The notes beneath the pieces were generated by a model. The model had not been told where the DNA came from. It saw only the letters and a program-made list of their open reading frames with translations, and ran no database searches. The translations under genes and the position numbers were made by a program. From Acidobacteriota bacterium (GTDB lineage: Bacteria > Acidobacteriota > Terriglobia > Bryobacterales > Bryobacteraceae): a stretch of DNA of 64,000 nucleotides. The stretch is taken from assembly GCA_017307505.1 (NCBI GenBank), contig JAFKEE010000033.1:62001-126000 (forward strand), in the 5' to 3' direction. Of this stretch, positions 36,471 to 45,622 are shown piece by piece (position 1 is the stretch's first letter; every line of letters begins with the position of its first letter).

Positions 36471-39143
36471 TTAGTTCCGGGCGCGACGGCGAGACGCGCC
36501 GGAAGAGCTGACGTCCTGGCCATGATGGGTCACGGCGTACACTTTCTGGCGGGGCTGGAACTCCGCCAGACGGACAGTCTCCACCGCGGAGTTGCCGGCG
36601 AGCACGATCGCCAGTTCGCGATTCTTACACCGGGTCCTGCCAGCCCATGCCAGGCCATCGCGCTGATCGGTGTAGGTTTTTCCGTCCACTTCAAAGGTGG
36701 CTCCGTCAAATCGCGGCAAATTCCCAGGGGGCTCAGCCCGCAAGGCGGAGTTGGTTTCGGGCCGGCCGATGAAGATGAGAGTCTTCGATCCACATTCCGC
36801 GGGGGAGAGTTCGAAATCGCGGCGAATGGGCACGCGGGTTTCATACCATCCGTTGAGCTGATTCTGGAGCACCTCAGCCGCATAGCGGTTGGCGCCTGCT
36901 TCCATATCGGTGCCATACACGATCACGGCATTATCCAACTTCCCGAGCAGGCCGCTGAGCAGGGCTTCCGGCCCGACGGCCGGGATGTTCAAATCCAGAC
37001 GCTTCACCGGAAAATCATTAGAGCTGACAGTTTTGGTCGTGTGTGAGGTGTAGAAGCCGTCCATCAACTTGAGGAATGCTTCATCGCCCAGTTGCTTCCG
37101 GATCTCATCGAATGCAAACACCGCGCGCGCTATTTTCAGATCCAGAGGCGAATCGTCCATCCTGATCCTGTAGCTTTCCAGCGCTTCAGCCGGATTGTCG
37201 GAGGCAAGGACCTGGCGGAAGTACGAGGAGCCAAGCGTGATCCACTCATCGGCCTCGGAGGCGGGCAGCACCCAACCCTTCCAGAGCTTCGATTCCTCCA
37301 CTCTTTGGATTTTGGGCTCCGGCGCTTTGGCAGGGGCGGGCGGCGCAGCGGACTCAGGCGCCCTTTCGGGCGCCTGGAACAACGAGTAACCCGAGGAATG
37401 AATGCCTTCATTCCCCTCATAGTTCTCCTTCTGCCACTTGCTGGGCACCCACTCTCGCTCATTTGGCTTGCCGAGCACAGCCCAGACCATCATCTTCGGC
37501 GCCATCTCGGAGGTGGTCACCTTCGAATCAAAAGCGGAGCCGGAGACCAGCGGGGCGGTGCTGAACGCCGTGAACGCGAACTGCTCGTCAATGGCGCCCT
37601 TGTATTTCCCGTACATCTCCTGCCATTTCAGATCGCGCCCCGTGGGCAGGAACGGCAGATGCACCGGACGGCCCTTGGGATCAGGAACGTACTCCAGCCG
37701 TACATTCAGATCCTTCGAATTGTTGCAGCCCCAGTAGAAGCCTTCGGTCCCATTGAACCATTCGTTCTTCGAACTGCGCCACAGCTTGGTGCGGTTCGTG
37801 CCGAGTTCGAACATGGCGATCTCATCGTTTTTAGCGTCGCCAATCAGCCATTCATTGGTATAGAGGCCGTTGTTGCGCTCGGACAGATGCTTCACCACCG
37901 CATCGACGTCGTCGCCGTACTGGATCGCCTTCCTCGCGCGATATGCCACGGGCGTGCCGTTGATGTTGAACGGCGACTGCCGAATGGTGGTTTCGGTGAG
38001 GATGACGCCAGTGTCGTTCTGATACCAGTCCGTGCCGCTCTGGATGCCGCCGGGGTAGGACTGCATCAGGACGCGGTGCCCCTTCTCGGGCTTCACGTCC
38101 AGCATGATGTTGGTCTGCTCTGCCAGGGTAAGCGGCCACCACGTGATGTGGCCGATCACCATGCGACCGTCCTTTGTGGCTTTGCCGGTGGCGGCAAAGG
38201 CTGAGCAACGTTCTGTGATGGAAACGTCCTTCCGCGGATCGTAGTAGGCGGGCGGAGTCAGGCCCAGCCCCTCCAAGCCCGTTGGAGTGATGGAGGAAGC
38301 CGGATTCAGCAGCCCGATCTCGGTAATCGTATTCGCGGCCACGATGTCGACCAGGTCAACCTTGCGCCCCTGGTAGCGGGCGCCTGAGGCGGCGGCACCG
38401 TCGGCGATGCCCTTCATCTCGGCCAGGATCTCTTCGTCAAAGCCGCGCAGGAAGACGGAGTTGGCGATGGTGCGAGCCTGCTCCCATCCCAGCGCGCGGT
38501 CTTTCGAATTCACCTCAGCAGCCGAGCGATCAAGGTAGCCTTCAATCTCCTTCGGCATTAGGTAGCCATGCTGGAAGCCGCGCTCGTAGGGCTGACCCTC
38601 AATATGCAGATAGATCCAGCCGGCCTTGGGATAGCGGTAGGCCGGGCCGAAGCTCTTCACGGCAATCTTCGAGGGCCAAGCGGGCGCCTCATTGATCTCT
38701 TCCACCGACACGCCAGCCACCCAGGACTTGCCCTGGAAGGAAGCGCCCGGCGCGATGCGGATTTCCGGGGCATCGTTGCTGCGAGTGGCGGTGAACTTCA
38801 ACTGGACGCGCGTCCAGTCGCGGCTCCCGCCGACCGACTCGGAGTGCACGTCCCATGGCATGGAGGCCATTGATAGCGAAAGCCCGGTGGGCACGCTGCT
38901 GCGATTGCCTTCCGTCACGCTGAGGCCTTCGGTCTTCAGCCAGCCATTCAGGACATAGCGTTTGCCGATCGTCAGCCGTGTCGCCTGGCCGCGAACCAGG
39001 GCGTCGCGGCCGTTGGCGTCCGGCTCGATGCGCACCGAAGCTTTGCCGTCATGGATGACTTGTGGGTCCACCGTTGCTGTGGAGCGCAGCGGTTTCCAAT
39101 CGTTGGGAGCAAACAGCAGAGCGGCGGCGAGCAGCATCATCAT
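36471..39143 (-). CDS. Exported C45-type (phospholipase B-like/acyltransferase) N-terminal-nucleophile hydrolase, multidomain
   Basis: 890 residues. A short hydrophobic leader (MMMLLAAALLFA) is followed by a ~130-residue carbohydrate-binding-like beta domain (KPLRSTATVDPQVIHDGKAS, YVLNGWLKTEGLSV). The catalytic part starts near residue 180 (IEGQPYERGFQHGYLMPKEI). Its presumed nucleophile is the Cys in TERCSAFAATG (near 310), followed by DGRMVIGHITWWP, as in C45 acyltransferases that mature by self-cleavage before that Cys. Further family strands are TETTIRQSPFN and NEWLIGDAKNDEIAMFELG. The last ~250 residues contain a separate alpha/beta part and a His-containing tail. The substrate is probably an amide or ester; which one is not deducible. 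Confidence 0.78.
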   Translation of the reverse strand: MMMLLAAALLFAPNDWKPLRSTATVDPQVIHDGKASVRIEPDANGRDALVRGQATRLTIGKRYVLNGWLKTEGLSVTEGNRSSVPTGLSLSMASMPWDVHSESVGGSRDWTRVQLKFTATRSNDAPEIRIAPGASFQGKSWVAGVSVEEINEAPAWPSKIAVKSFGPAYRYPKAGWIYLHIEGQPYERGFQHGYLMPKEIEGYLDRSAAEVNSKDRALGWEQARTIANSVFLRGFDEEILAEMKGIADGAAASGARYQGRKVDLVDIVAANTITEIGLLNPASSITPTGLEGLGLTPPAYYDPRKDVSITERCSAFAATGKATKDGRMVIGHITWWPLTLAEQTNIMLDVKPEKGHRVLMQSYPGGIQSGTDWYQNDTGVILTETTIRQSPFNINGTPVAYRARKAIQYGDDVDAVVKHLSERNNGLYTNEWLIGDAKNDEIAMFELGTNRTKLWRSSKNEWFNGTEGFYWGCNNSKDLNVRLEYVPDPKGRPVHLPFLPTGRDLKWQEMYGKYKGAIDEQFAFTAFSTAPLVSGSAFDSKVTTSEMAPKMMVWAVLGKPNEREWVPSKWQKENYEGNEGIHSSGYSLFQAPERAPESAAPPAPAKAPEPKIQRVEESKLWKGWVLPASEADEWITLGSSYFRQVLASDNPAEALESYRIRMDDSPLDLKIARAVFAFDEIRKQLGDEAFLKLMDGFYTSHTTKTVSSNDFPVKRLDLNIPAVGPEALLSGLLGKLDNAVIVYGTDMEAGANRYAAEVLQNQLNGWYETRVPIRRDFELSPAECGSKTLIFIGRPETNSALRAEPPGNLPRFDGATFEVDGKTYTDQRDGLAWAGRTRCKNRELAIVLAGNSAVETVRLAEFQPRQKVYAVTHHGQDVSSSGASRRRARN

Positions 39144-39316
39144 AAGCGGGAATCCTCAACTGGAAATAGTTCGCGACCGGGACTCAACCAATCAACGTGG
39201 ATATTTGATTCTACCCGCTCTGTCTACCCCCGGGAAGGCTCTCTTTCCCCCGCCCGCACAGTCTGACCCCAAAGTACAGCCCAGGCCGGCGTTGGCCTGT
39301 TTGGCATAATACGGGG

Positions 39317-40134
39317 GTGCATTTGCATACAATTCGGGCTCTGGCCCTTTTAATTCCTTTTTCCCTGGCGGGTTTCCCGCAATCGATCCAAATCGAACGA
39401 ATGACGGAGGCCGTAATCCAAGACCGGCTTGGACTGGCTACTCCGGACCAGGCGGAACGCTTCGCCCGGTTGAGAACCATGTTCGAGGACGCAGGCTGCG
39501 GCGGGCATGTGACGGAAATCAAGGTTAAACACGCAAAGCTGCCGAATCTGGTCTGCGTATTGCCAGGGGCGAGCGAGCAGGAGGTGGTCATCGGCGCCCA
39601 TTTCGACTCCGTGCCCAAGGTGACGGGGGTCGTGGACAACTGGAGCGGCGCATCGCTGCTGCCGAGTCTTTACCAGAGCATCGCGAAGCAAGGCAGGAAA
39701 CACACGTTCCGGTTCGTGGGATTTGTTGATGAAGAGAAGGGACTGGTGGGGTCGAGAGCGTATGTGAAATCGCTGACGGACGCGGACCGGTCCAGAATTC
39801 TGGGCGGGTCAATATTGACTCAATCGGCACGGGCCCCGTAAACGTCGGCCTATCTGATAGCGATGAAAGGCTGACCGGCATTCTGCGCCGGGCCGCAATC
39901 TCCCAAAAGCCAGACATCCGCGGCGTGAACACAGACGGGGTTGGCGTGTCGGATCACACTCCGTTCCGGGAAGCCAAAATCCCGGCAGTGAACATCCACT
40001 CCCTCACGACGGAGACTTTACCGCTCCTGCACAGCCAGAAGGACGACTTCGCGGCGATCGACAAAGAAAACTATTACCTCACCTATCGCGTCCTGTCGAT
40101 CTATTTGGTCTTCCTCGACGAACTATTGAAGTAG
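39317..40134 (+). pseudogene. M28-family metallopeptidase gene broken by a -1 frameshift
   Basis: The first frame (39317-39841, GTG start, signal peptide ending near SLAGFPQ) has the N-terminal metal ligands of an M28 aminopeptidase: the HFD motif in VVIGAHFDSVP, the VDNWSGA Asp and the EE of VDEEKGLVGSRAYV. It then runs into a premature stop. From about 39808 a second frame continues the family without a gap: VNIDSIGTGPVNVG, then SDHTPFREAKIPAVNIHS and a helical C-terminus to 40134. Loss of one base between ~39790 and 39808 explains both halves. Either the gene is inactive or this is a sequencing error. Repaired, it would be a ~272-residue secreted zinc peptidase. Confidence 0.8.
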
Positions 40135-40137
40135 CTG

Positions 40138-41898
40138 CTATTTGTCTTTGGCCTTATCGTAGTTTTCAAACAGGTCTTCGCGCCTGACATGTTCGCCCTT
40201 GAAGAGGACGAACCAGACACGTTCGGTGGCGCTGATATCCTCAAGCGGGTTGCCTTCGACAATCAGAAGGGTGGCTTCGTAACCGGGCTGGACGAGGCCC
40301 AACCGGCCCGAGGCGCCGATCGCCTTGGCCGCGGTGAATGTTGCCGCCTGCAGGGCGTCCTTGGTGGAGATGCCGGAGGTGACCCACAGCTTCAATTCGC
40401 GATGGAGTGCCGGGCCGTGCGGGAGCAGGGGCAAACCGGAGAGCGAGGAAGGCGGTAGCGGGAACGAGGGAGCCGGTAGCTTTGCATCCGGGTTGGGGGT
40501 CCGGTTCTGCGCCATCCTGCGAAGGATCTCCATCGATTGCGGCCTGACCACCTGCTGCAGCAGGGTGTCTTTCAGGATGTCGGTGCGGCCCGCGGCCAGT
40601 TCGCCCGCCACCAGCGAGGGCGTGGTGGGGACGGTGCCGAGTGAGAGTTCGGCGCCCAGGAGTTCGCCGGAAGTCAGCCGGGCTTGTATGCCGGGTGCGA
40701 GACCCAATGGGTCAGGAGCGCTGCGGACCGCGGTGACACCACAGTACAGGTAGGCGGCCAGTTCGCGTTCCATCGCCTTCACCAGCCGGTCCTGTCGCAT
40801 GTCCGGGGTCCCGGTACCGGGCAGCATCAACTGCACGCCGGAATCGATCAGTCCGGGCATGACGGTCTTGCCCGAGGCGTCGACTGCCTCAGCGTTGAGG
40901 GTCTTGGCTTCCGGCGACTTGCCTTCGAAGATCTCCACAATCTTGCCGTTGCGGACCAGGATGGAACTGGATTCCAGCACCCGGCCGTCACCCACGAAGA
41001 TGCGGGCATCGCGAATGAGCCAGTTCTGCGTGCGGCGCATCTCGCGAGCCAGGATCTCGGTCTTCTTCAGATTCGAGCGGGTCTGCGACTGCCACACGCC
41101 CATTACGATAAACGGAGCGAGCACACCGAGAACCCAGAACTTGGCGCTCGGCCTGAACTTGTCTTCCTTTTCCCAGCGGAACAATTTGACCGACAACACG
41201 GTGCCGATGATTGCCGTCAGTACCAGGGAGCCGACCGAAGTCAGGTTCTGCGCCAGGCTCTCGTTGCGCACCAGGATGCCCTGCATGCCGAGATAGAGGT
41301 GCGTGGAGGGCAGGAACTGGGCAACGATCTGAAGCCAGTCCGGCATGATGTTCAGCGGAACCGTGGCGCCCGAGAGCATGAGCATGGGCAGGTACATCAA
41401 CTGGATGATGATCTGGGATTCAGCCATCGAATTGACGACCGAGGCGATGATGGCGCCCAGGCTGCGGAAGGCCAGCACGCCCGCGCTGACCATGAGCAGC
41501 AGAGAAATGATGTGCTCAGGGAACGGCATCCCATAGCGCAGCTTGGCGATCAGGATAAAGAAGATGACGGTGGGCAGGAAGAGCACCCAGCCGGTTACCA
41601 GACCGGCGGTGACGATGGGTGCCGGGGTAATTGGCGCTACTTTGAAGCGGCGCAGGATGCCGGATTCCCGTTCCACCGTGGCGCGCATGCCGGCGCCGAA
41701 GAAGCCGGAACCAAGGACGCCAATCACCAGCACCATCGTCAGCACCTGGGACATTGCACCGGTGGACGTCCTGGCGCCAAAGCCTTCCCCAAAAGCGACA
41801 AAGAAGATCAGGGGGAACAGGAAATTGAAGAACACCACGAGCCGGTCGCGGGTGGTGAGCAGCAGGGTGCTCTTGATATAGGCGAGATAGGCTTTCAT
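40138..41898 (-). CDS. ABC-2 permease fused to a degenerate amidohydrolase domain
   Basis: 586 residues. The N-terminal ~280 form an ABC-2 permease: about six helices, DRLVVFFNFLFPLIFFVAFG, RESGILRRFKVAPITPAPIV, and the LMLSGATVPLNIMPDWLQI loop. Residues ~315-580 look like an imidazolonepropionase-type amidohydrolase: IRDARIFVGDGRVLESSSIL, GKTVMPGLIDSGVQLMLPG, ISTKDALQAATFTAAKAIGA, LVQPGYEATLLIVEGNPLED. The usual HxH after PGLID reads SGVQ, and the usual ADL in the last strand is ATL, so hydrolysis is unlikely. The frame is continuous, with no in-frame start of its own between the halves. The gene follows its ATPase by 10 bp. It may be a genuine fusion in which the dead enzyme domain binds a ligand or regulates export. 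Confidence 0.82.
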   Translation of the reverse strand: MKAYLAYIKSTLLLTTRDRLVVFFNFLFPLIFFVAFGEGFGARTSTGAMSQVLTMVLVIGVLGSGFFGAGMRATVERESGILRRFKVAPITPAPIVTAGLVTGWVLFLPTVIFFILIAKLRYGMPFPEHIISLLLMVSAGVLAFRSLGAIIASVVNSMAESQIIIQLMYLPMLMLSGATVPLNIMPDWLQIVAQFLPSTHLYLGMQGILVRNESLAQNLTSVGSLVLTAIIGTVLSVKLFRWEKEDKFRPSAKFWVLGVLAPFIVMGVWQSQTRSNLKKTEILAREMRRTQNWLIRDARIFVGDGRVLESSSILVRNGKIVEIFEGKSPEAKTLNAEAVDASGKTVMPGLIDSGVQLMLPGTGTPDMRQDRLVKAMERELAAYLYCGVTAVRSAPDPLGLAPGIQARLTSGELLGAELSLGTVPTTPSLVAGELAAGRTDILKDTLLQQVVRPQSMEILRRMAQNRTPNPDAKLPAPSFPLPPSSLSGLPLLPHGPALHRELKLWVTSGISTKDALQAATFTAAKAIGASGRLGLVQPGYEATLLIVEGNPLEDISATERVWFVLFKGEHVRREDLFENYDKAKDK

Positions 41899-41908
41899 GG
41901 GTACTTCC

Positions 41909-42838
41909 TCAGTCGCGCAGAGACTTGCCGGTCAGTTCGATGAAGACGTCTTCGAGAGTAGGGCGCTTAATGTGGAGGTCATCCAGCTCCGCGCCGGCAG
42001 CGTCCAGCCACTTCACCAGATCCACCACGGCGCGGGCGGGCTTGGGCGCCGGCACGGTGAGCTTCTTGCGATCGTCCGAGAAATGAATGGGGAATTCCGC
42101 TGGCCAGTCTCTGGGCAGGTCGGGCGGCATGGGGGAAAGTGTGCAGATCTCCACGCGCGAATGGCCGAGGATCTTCTGCTGCAGCTCGCGGGGCGTGCCG
42201 ATGGCGATGACTTTTCCTTCGTCGACGATGGCGACGCGGTGGCACAGGCGTTCGGCCTCTTCGATGTAGTGGGTCGTGAGGAGAATCGTGCGCTTCTGGT
42301 CGCGCAATTCCTCGATGAGGGAGTGGATCTCCAGGCGGACCTGCGGATCCAGGCCGGTAGTAGGCTCATCCAGGAAAACGACCTGGGGTTCGTTGATCAT
42401 CGCAAGGGCGAGAGCCAGGCGCTGTTTCTGTCCGCCGGAGAGCGTGGAGTAGAACGCGCCCCTCTTCTCCCAGAGCTGGAGGCGCTTGAGGAGGCTGGTA
42501 ATGTCGGTGGCGCGGGAGTAGAAGGCGGCGAAGAGTTCCGCCGCCTCCAGCACTTTCATCTTTTCCGGCAGGTTGGTGGCCTGCAGGCTGACGCCGATAC
42601 GATCTTTCACCGCCATGGTGTCGTTCGCCGGATCGTAGCCAAGGACAGAGACTTGGCCGGAGGTACGGGAACGCAACCCCTCCAGGATCTCGACCGTCGT
42701 GGTCTTGCCGGCCCCATTGGGCCCCAGCAGACCGAAGACCTCGCCCTGGGCAACTTCGAAATCGATGCCGCGCACGGCCTCGAAGTCACCGTAGGACTTG
42801 TGCAGACCGGTGACACGGATGGCGGGTTGAGTGGACAT
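41909..42838 (-). CDS. ABC transporter ATP-binding protein (DrrA/ABC-2 type)
   Basis: 309 residues. Walker A is GPNGAGKTT (~39-47), the Q-loop is near SLQATNLPE, the signature is LSGGQKQRLALA (~134-145), Walker B is VVFLDEPTTGLDP (~153-165), and the switch His is in TTHYIEEAERL. A C-terminal ~80-residue extension ending HIKRPTLEDVFIELTGKSL is typical of exporters of the daunorubicin-resistance class. It should power the permease encoded 10 bp downstream. It starts 2 bp after the stop of the DJ-1 gene, so the three genes probably form one operon. The substrate is unknown. Confidence 0.92.
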   Translation of the reverse strand: MSTQPAIRVTGLHKSYGDFEAVRGIDFEVAQGEVFGLLGPNGAGKTTTVEILEGLRSRTSGQVSVLGYDPANDTMAVKDRIGVSLQATNLPEKMKVLEAAELFAAFYSRATDITSLLKRLQLWEKRGAFYSTLSGGQKQRLALALAMINEPQVVFLDEPTTGLDPQVRLEIHSLIEELRDQKRTILLTTHYIEEAERLCHRVAIVDEGKVIAIGTPRELQQKILGHSRVEICTLSPMPPDLPRDWPAEFPIHFSDDRKKLTVPAPKPARAVVDLVKWLDAAGAELDDLHIKRPTLEDVFIELTGKSLRD

Positions 42839-42840
42839 AT

Positions 42841-43365
42841 CTATTGCTTGGACAATACTTCGATACAGGCACGCATGAACGCGGGCAGATCCGCGGGCTT
42901 GCGTGAGGTGACAAGGTTTTTGTCCACCACGACCTCGGAGTCTTCCCAGATGCCGCCGGCGTTCACCACGTCATCCTTGATGGCGAAGAACGAGGTGCAA
43001 TGGCGTCCGCGCAGCACATTGGCCGAGCAGAGGCACCACGGGCCGTGGCAGATGCCCGCCACCAGCTTGCCCTGCGCATCCACCTGGGCAATGAAAGCGC
43101 TGGAGGCAGGATGGCGGCGGATGAAGTCGGGCGCGAAGCCTCCAGGCGCGATGACACCGTCGTAGTCGAACGGTTTTACCTCGTCGTAGGACTTGTCCGA
43201 CGTGCACGGGTAGCCGGTTTTGGATGGGTAGGTCTTGCCTGCCTCGGCCGCGATCACATGAACCTCGGCGCCTGCCTCAACCAGACGGTAGTAGGGATAC
43301 CAGACTTCCATCTCCTGGTACTGCTGGTCGACAAAAATGGCGACTTTCTTTCCCTGTAGGGTCAT
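42841..43365 (-). CDS. DJ-1/PfpI-family protein
   Basis: 174 residues from the ATG at 43365; an upstream in-frame extension to 43470 is Pro/Ser-rich and unlike the family. The fold is clear from GKKVAIFVDQQYQEMEVWYP, AEVHVIAAEAGKTYPSKTG, FDYDGVIAPGGFAPDFIRRH and the nucleophile elbow VAGICHGPWCLCSANVLRG, with Cys in GICHG followed by His. It ends SRKPADLPAFMRACIEVL. Members act as glyoxalases, deglycases or stress proteins; the exact activity is not predictable. Its 2-bp spacing to the ABC ATPase gene suggests a joint stress or detoxification role. Confidence 0.88.
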   Translation of the reverse strand: MTLQGKKVAIFVDQQYQEMEVWYPYYRLVEAGAEVHVIAAEAGKTYPSKTGYPCTSDKSYDEVKPFDYDGVIAPGGFAPDFIRRHPASSAFIAQVDAQGKLVAGICHGPWCLCSANVLRGRHCTSFFAIKDDVVNAGGIWEDSEVVVDKNLVTSRKPADLPAFMRACIEVLSKQ

Positions 43366-43474
43366 AGGACTTAGTTTACGTGATGAGGTACGAAGGGATG
43401 ACAACGGAAGTTCAAACGGCGGGGAAACAGGATGAAAGGTAGCCGGCGGGGGATGAAACCGCGGAGACAAAAAG

Positions 43475-43507
43475 AGCGGCGAGGCGTTCCAGGAGGGCCT
43501 CGCCGCT
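43475..43507 (-). terminator. Intrinsic terminator after rmuC
   Basis: An 11-bp perfect stem (43475-43485 with 43497-43507) has an 11-nt loop and, read leftward, is followed by CTTTTTGTC. It lies 20 bp beyond the rmuC stop and insulates the DJ-1 operon from rmuC transcription. Confidence 0.82.
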
Positions 43508-43527
43508 GTTGCGAGCAGGGACTCCGG

Positions 43528-45060
43528 TTACTCGATGGCCAGCGAGCCGTTCGTGGTGGCCGCCGCCAACATGGCGAGTTCCGGAGTCTGAAGAGGACGT
43601 GGCGTCTTTTCTACGATTTCGGCGGGCGGGATGTCCTCACCGGTGCCGGCCGAGAGCTCCTTGAAGCGCCGGGCGGAGACGAGAACGCGGCCCTCCAGGG
43701 AGCCAACCGCTTTGTTGTAGGCTTCGACCGAGCGGTCGAGCCCGCCGCGCACACCGTCCATGTGGCCGGCAAAGACGCGGAGGCGATCGTAGAGTTCCTT
43801 GCCCAGGTCTGAGATCTCCTGAGCATTCTGCGTGAGTTTCTCCTGCCGCCAGCCGTAGGCAACGGCCTTGAGCAGGGCAATGAGCGTGGTGGGCGTGGCC
43901 AGAAGGACCTTGTTCTCAACGCCGAACTCGATCAGTTCGGGATCTTTCTGGAGAGCGGCGCTGAAGTAGGTCTCGCCGGGCAGGAAGGCCACAACGAAGT
44001 CAGGCGCCTGCTCGAATTGATCCCAGTAGGACTTGCCAGAGAGGCGCTGCACATGCTGGCGCACCTGCTGCGCGTGCTCAGCGAGTTTGGCGGCGCGTTC
44101 ATTGTCGTCGGCCAGTTCCAGGGAGTCCAGATAAGCCGCCAGCGACACCTTGGCGTCGATCACGACGACCCGGTGGTTGGGCAGGCGGACGATCATATCG
44201 GGCCGCAGGCGGCCGCCGTCGGTCTCGATCGAAACCTGCTCCTCGAAGTCGCAGTATTCCACCATGCCGGCCATCTCTACGACACGGCGGAGCTGCATTT
44301 CGCCCCAACGGCCGCGGACGCCGGGCGAACGCAGGGCATTCACCAGCTTGCCTGTTTCTGCCTCCACTTTGGCCTGGGCGCTGTGCAGCAGGCTGATCTG
44401 CTCGCTGAGGCCGGCGTAGGCGGAGGTACGGTCTTTCTCGATGCGGGTGAGCGCCTCGCGCAGGGGTGTGAGCGTTTCCTCGATCGACTTCTGGCGCACG
44501 TCCAGATCGCCCTTGCTGGATTCCTGAGCCTTCTGGAAAGCGGTTTCGGCGAGGGCGAGGAAGTTCTGGTTGTTGGAAGCCAGGGCCTCGGCCGCGACGC
44601 CCTTAAAGGTCTCAGCCAGCTTGGCTTGGGCCTCCTCGAGGGAGCGCAGCTTATCGGCCTGCGACTTCTCGGCCTCATCGAGCCGGGTGAGCAGCGAGGC
44701 GTGGCGCGCCTTCAGGTTGGCACCTTCCTCCAGCAGGGCGGAGATGGCGCGGTCCTTCTCTGCCAGCATGGCATCCATTCGAGGAATCGCCGCGGCCCGT
44801 TCTTCAGCCGCGGTACGGGCTCCTACCGCTTCCAACAGCTGTTCCTGCAGTTTTGCTGTGGCAGCGCGTTCGTCCTCCACCTGCTTGCGCAGGTCTTTCA
44901 CCGCATTGTCCCGTTCCTCGATGCGGGCTTTGAACTCTGCCAGTTCTGCTTCGCTGGCGGCCAGATTGGGGCCACGGCCACCCTTCACCAACAAACTGGT
45001 GAGGATGCCTCCAAAAATCAGCCCAATCAGCAGGATTCCTAACAAAAAAATGGGTTCCAT
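43528..45060 (-). CDS. rmuC: RmuC-family DNA recombination protein
   Basis: 510 residues. A short N-terminal membrane helix ([19 protein letters not shown]) is followed by a long coiled coil (~30-190, heptads rich in E/A/L) and the RmuC nuclease-like domain (~230-450): [69 protein letters not shown] and [19 protein letters not shown]. The D and K of the PDMIV...VIDAKV strands match a restriction-enzyme-like PD-(D/E)xK core. RmuC is known to limit inversions at short repeats in E. coli. It is transcribed alone, with its own terminator. Confidence 0.92.
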   Translation of the reverse strand: MEPIFLLGILLIGLIFGGILTSLLVKGGRGPNLAASEAELAEFKARIEERDNAVKDLRKQVEDERAATAKLQEQLLEAVGARTAAEERAAAIPRMDAMLAEKDRAISALLEEGANLKARHASLLTRLDEAEKSQADKLRSLEEAQAKLAETFKGVAAEALASNNQNFLALAETAFQKAQESSKGDLDVRQKSIEETLTPLREALTRIEKDRTSAYAGLSEQISLLHSAQAKVEAETGKLVNALRSPGVRGRWGEMQLRRVVEMAGMVEYCDFEEQVSIETDGGRLRPDMIVRLPNHRVVVIDAKVSLAAYLDSLELADDNERAAKLAEHAQQVRQHVQRLSGKSYWDQFEQAPDFVVAFLPGETYFSAALQKDPELIEFGVENKVLLATPTTLIALLKAVAYGWRQEKLTQNAQEISDLGKELYDRLRVFAGHMDGVRGGLDRSVEAYNKAVGSLEGRVLVSARRFKELSAGTGEDIPPAEIVEKTPRPLQTPELAMLAAATTNGSLAIE

Positions 45061-45555
45061 GGCTTGCTAGTGATCTAACGGCGGTTCCAGTGGTCTGAAA
45101 GATCCGAGAATCTACCTAGAGAGGTATAGGGGAGGCACGCAGGCGGAGATACCAGCGGCTACTAGGGCGTACTGCCCGCGGATTCGGAAAACCCCGAAGC
45201 AGGCGGAGCCGTCGAGGTGCGGATGTGGGCCCGGCAGGTAAGATAGCTGCGCGACGGCGCGGCGCTGTGGTCGGTCCGAAGATGAAGTAACCAGGCATGT
45301 TACCTGATCAGTACCTCAGAGTATGGGATCGTGTCAAAGCGGGCTGGTCAGCTGAACGAATTGGTTCGGTTCCGGTTACGGCCTGGTGCGGCCGGCCGGC
45401 ATTCGTGGACGTGGCAGCCTGACCGGAATCGGTGGGATGTTCACCGGACGCACGATCAAAAAGTCGGAATCGATTGCCCTTGCCGGGCCCTGGAAGCGAA
45501 AAACGGGGAACAGCGCAACCTTGGGCCGAGGTCCCGGTCGCCGGGCGAAACGAAG
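45061..45555. other. Intergenic region, no gene seen
   Basis: Between the rmuC start and the terminator at 45556. The open frames here have no start context, domain or signal peptide and overlap each other on both strands, so none is called. The rmuC promoter must lie near 45061-45150. Confidence 0.4.
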
Positions 45556-45591
45556 AAGGGCCCCTGCCGGGGCGAATCGGCAGGGGCCCTT
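45556..45591 (-). terminator. Strong stem-loop terminator after the orphan gene
   Basis: A 14-bp perfect stem (45556-45569 with 45578-45591) around an 8-nt loop. Read leftward it is followed by CTTCGTTTCG, a modest T-containing tail. It starts 32 bp past the stop of the gene at 45623-46603. Confidence 0.75.
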
Positions 45592-45622
45592 GGGCGGAGA
45601 ATCTCAATCGATCAGGGCTGCG

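Noticed and set aside
37092-38204. 370-codon rightward open frame
   Set aside because: Antisense to the C45-type gene, with no start context and low-complexity His/Arg/Gly content.
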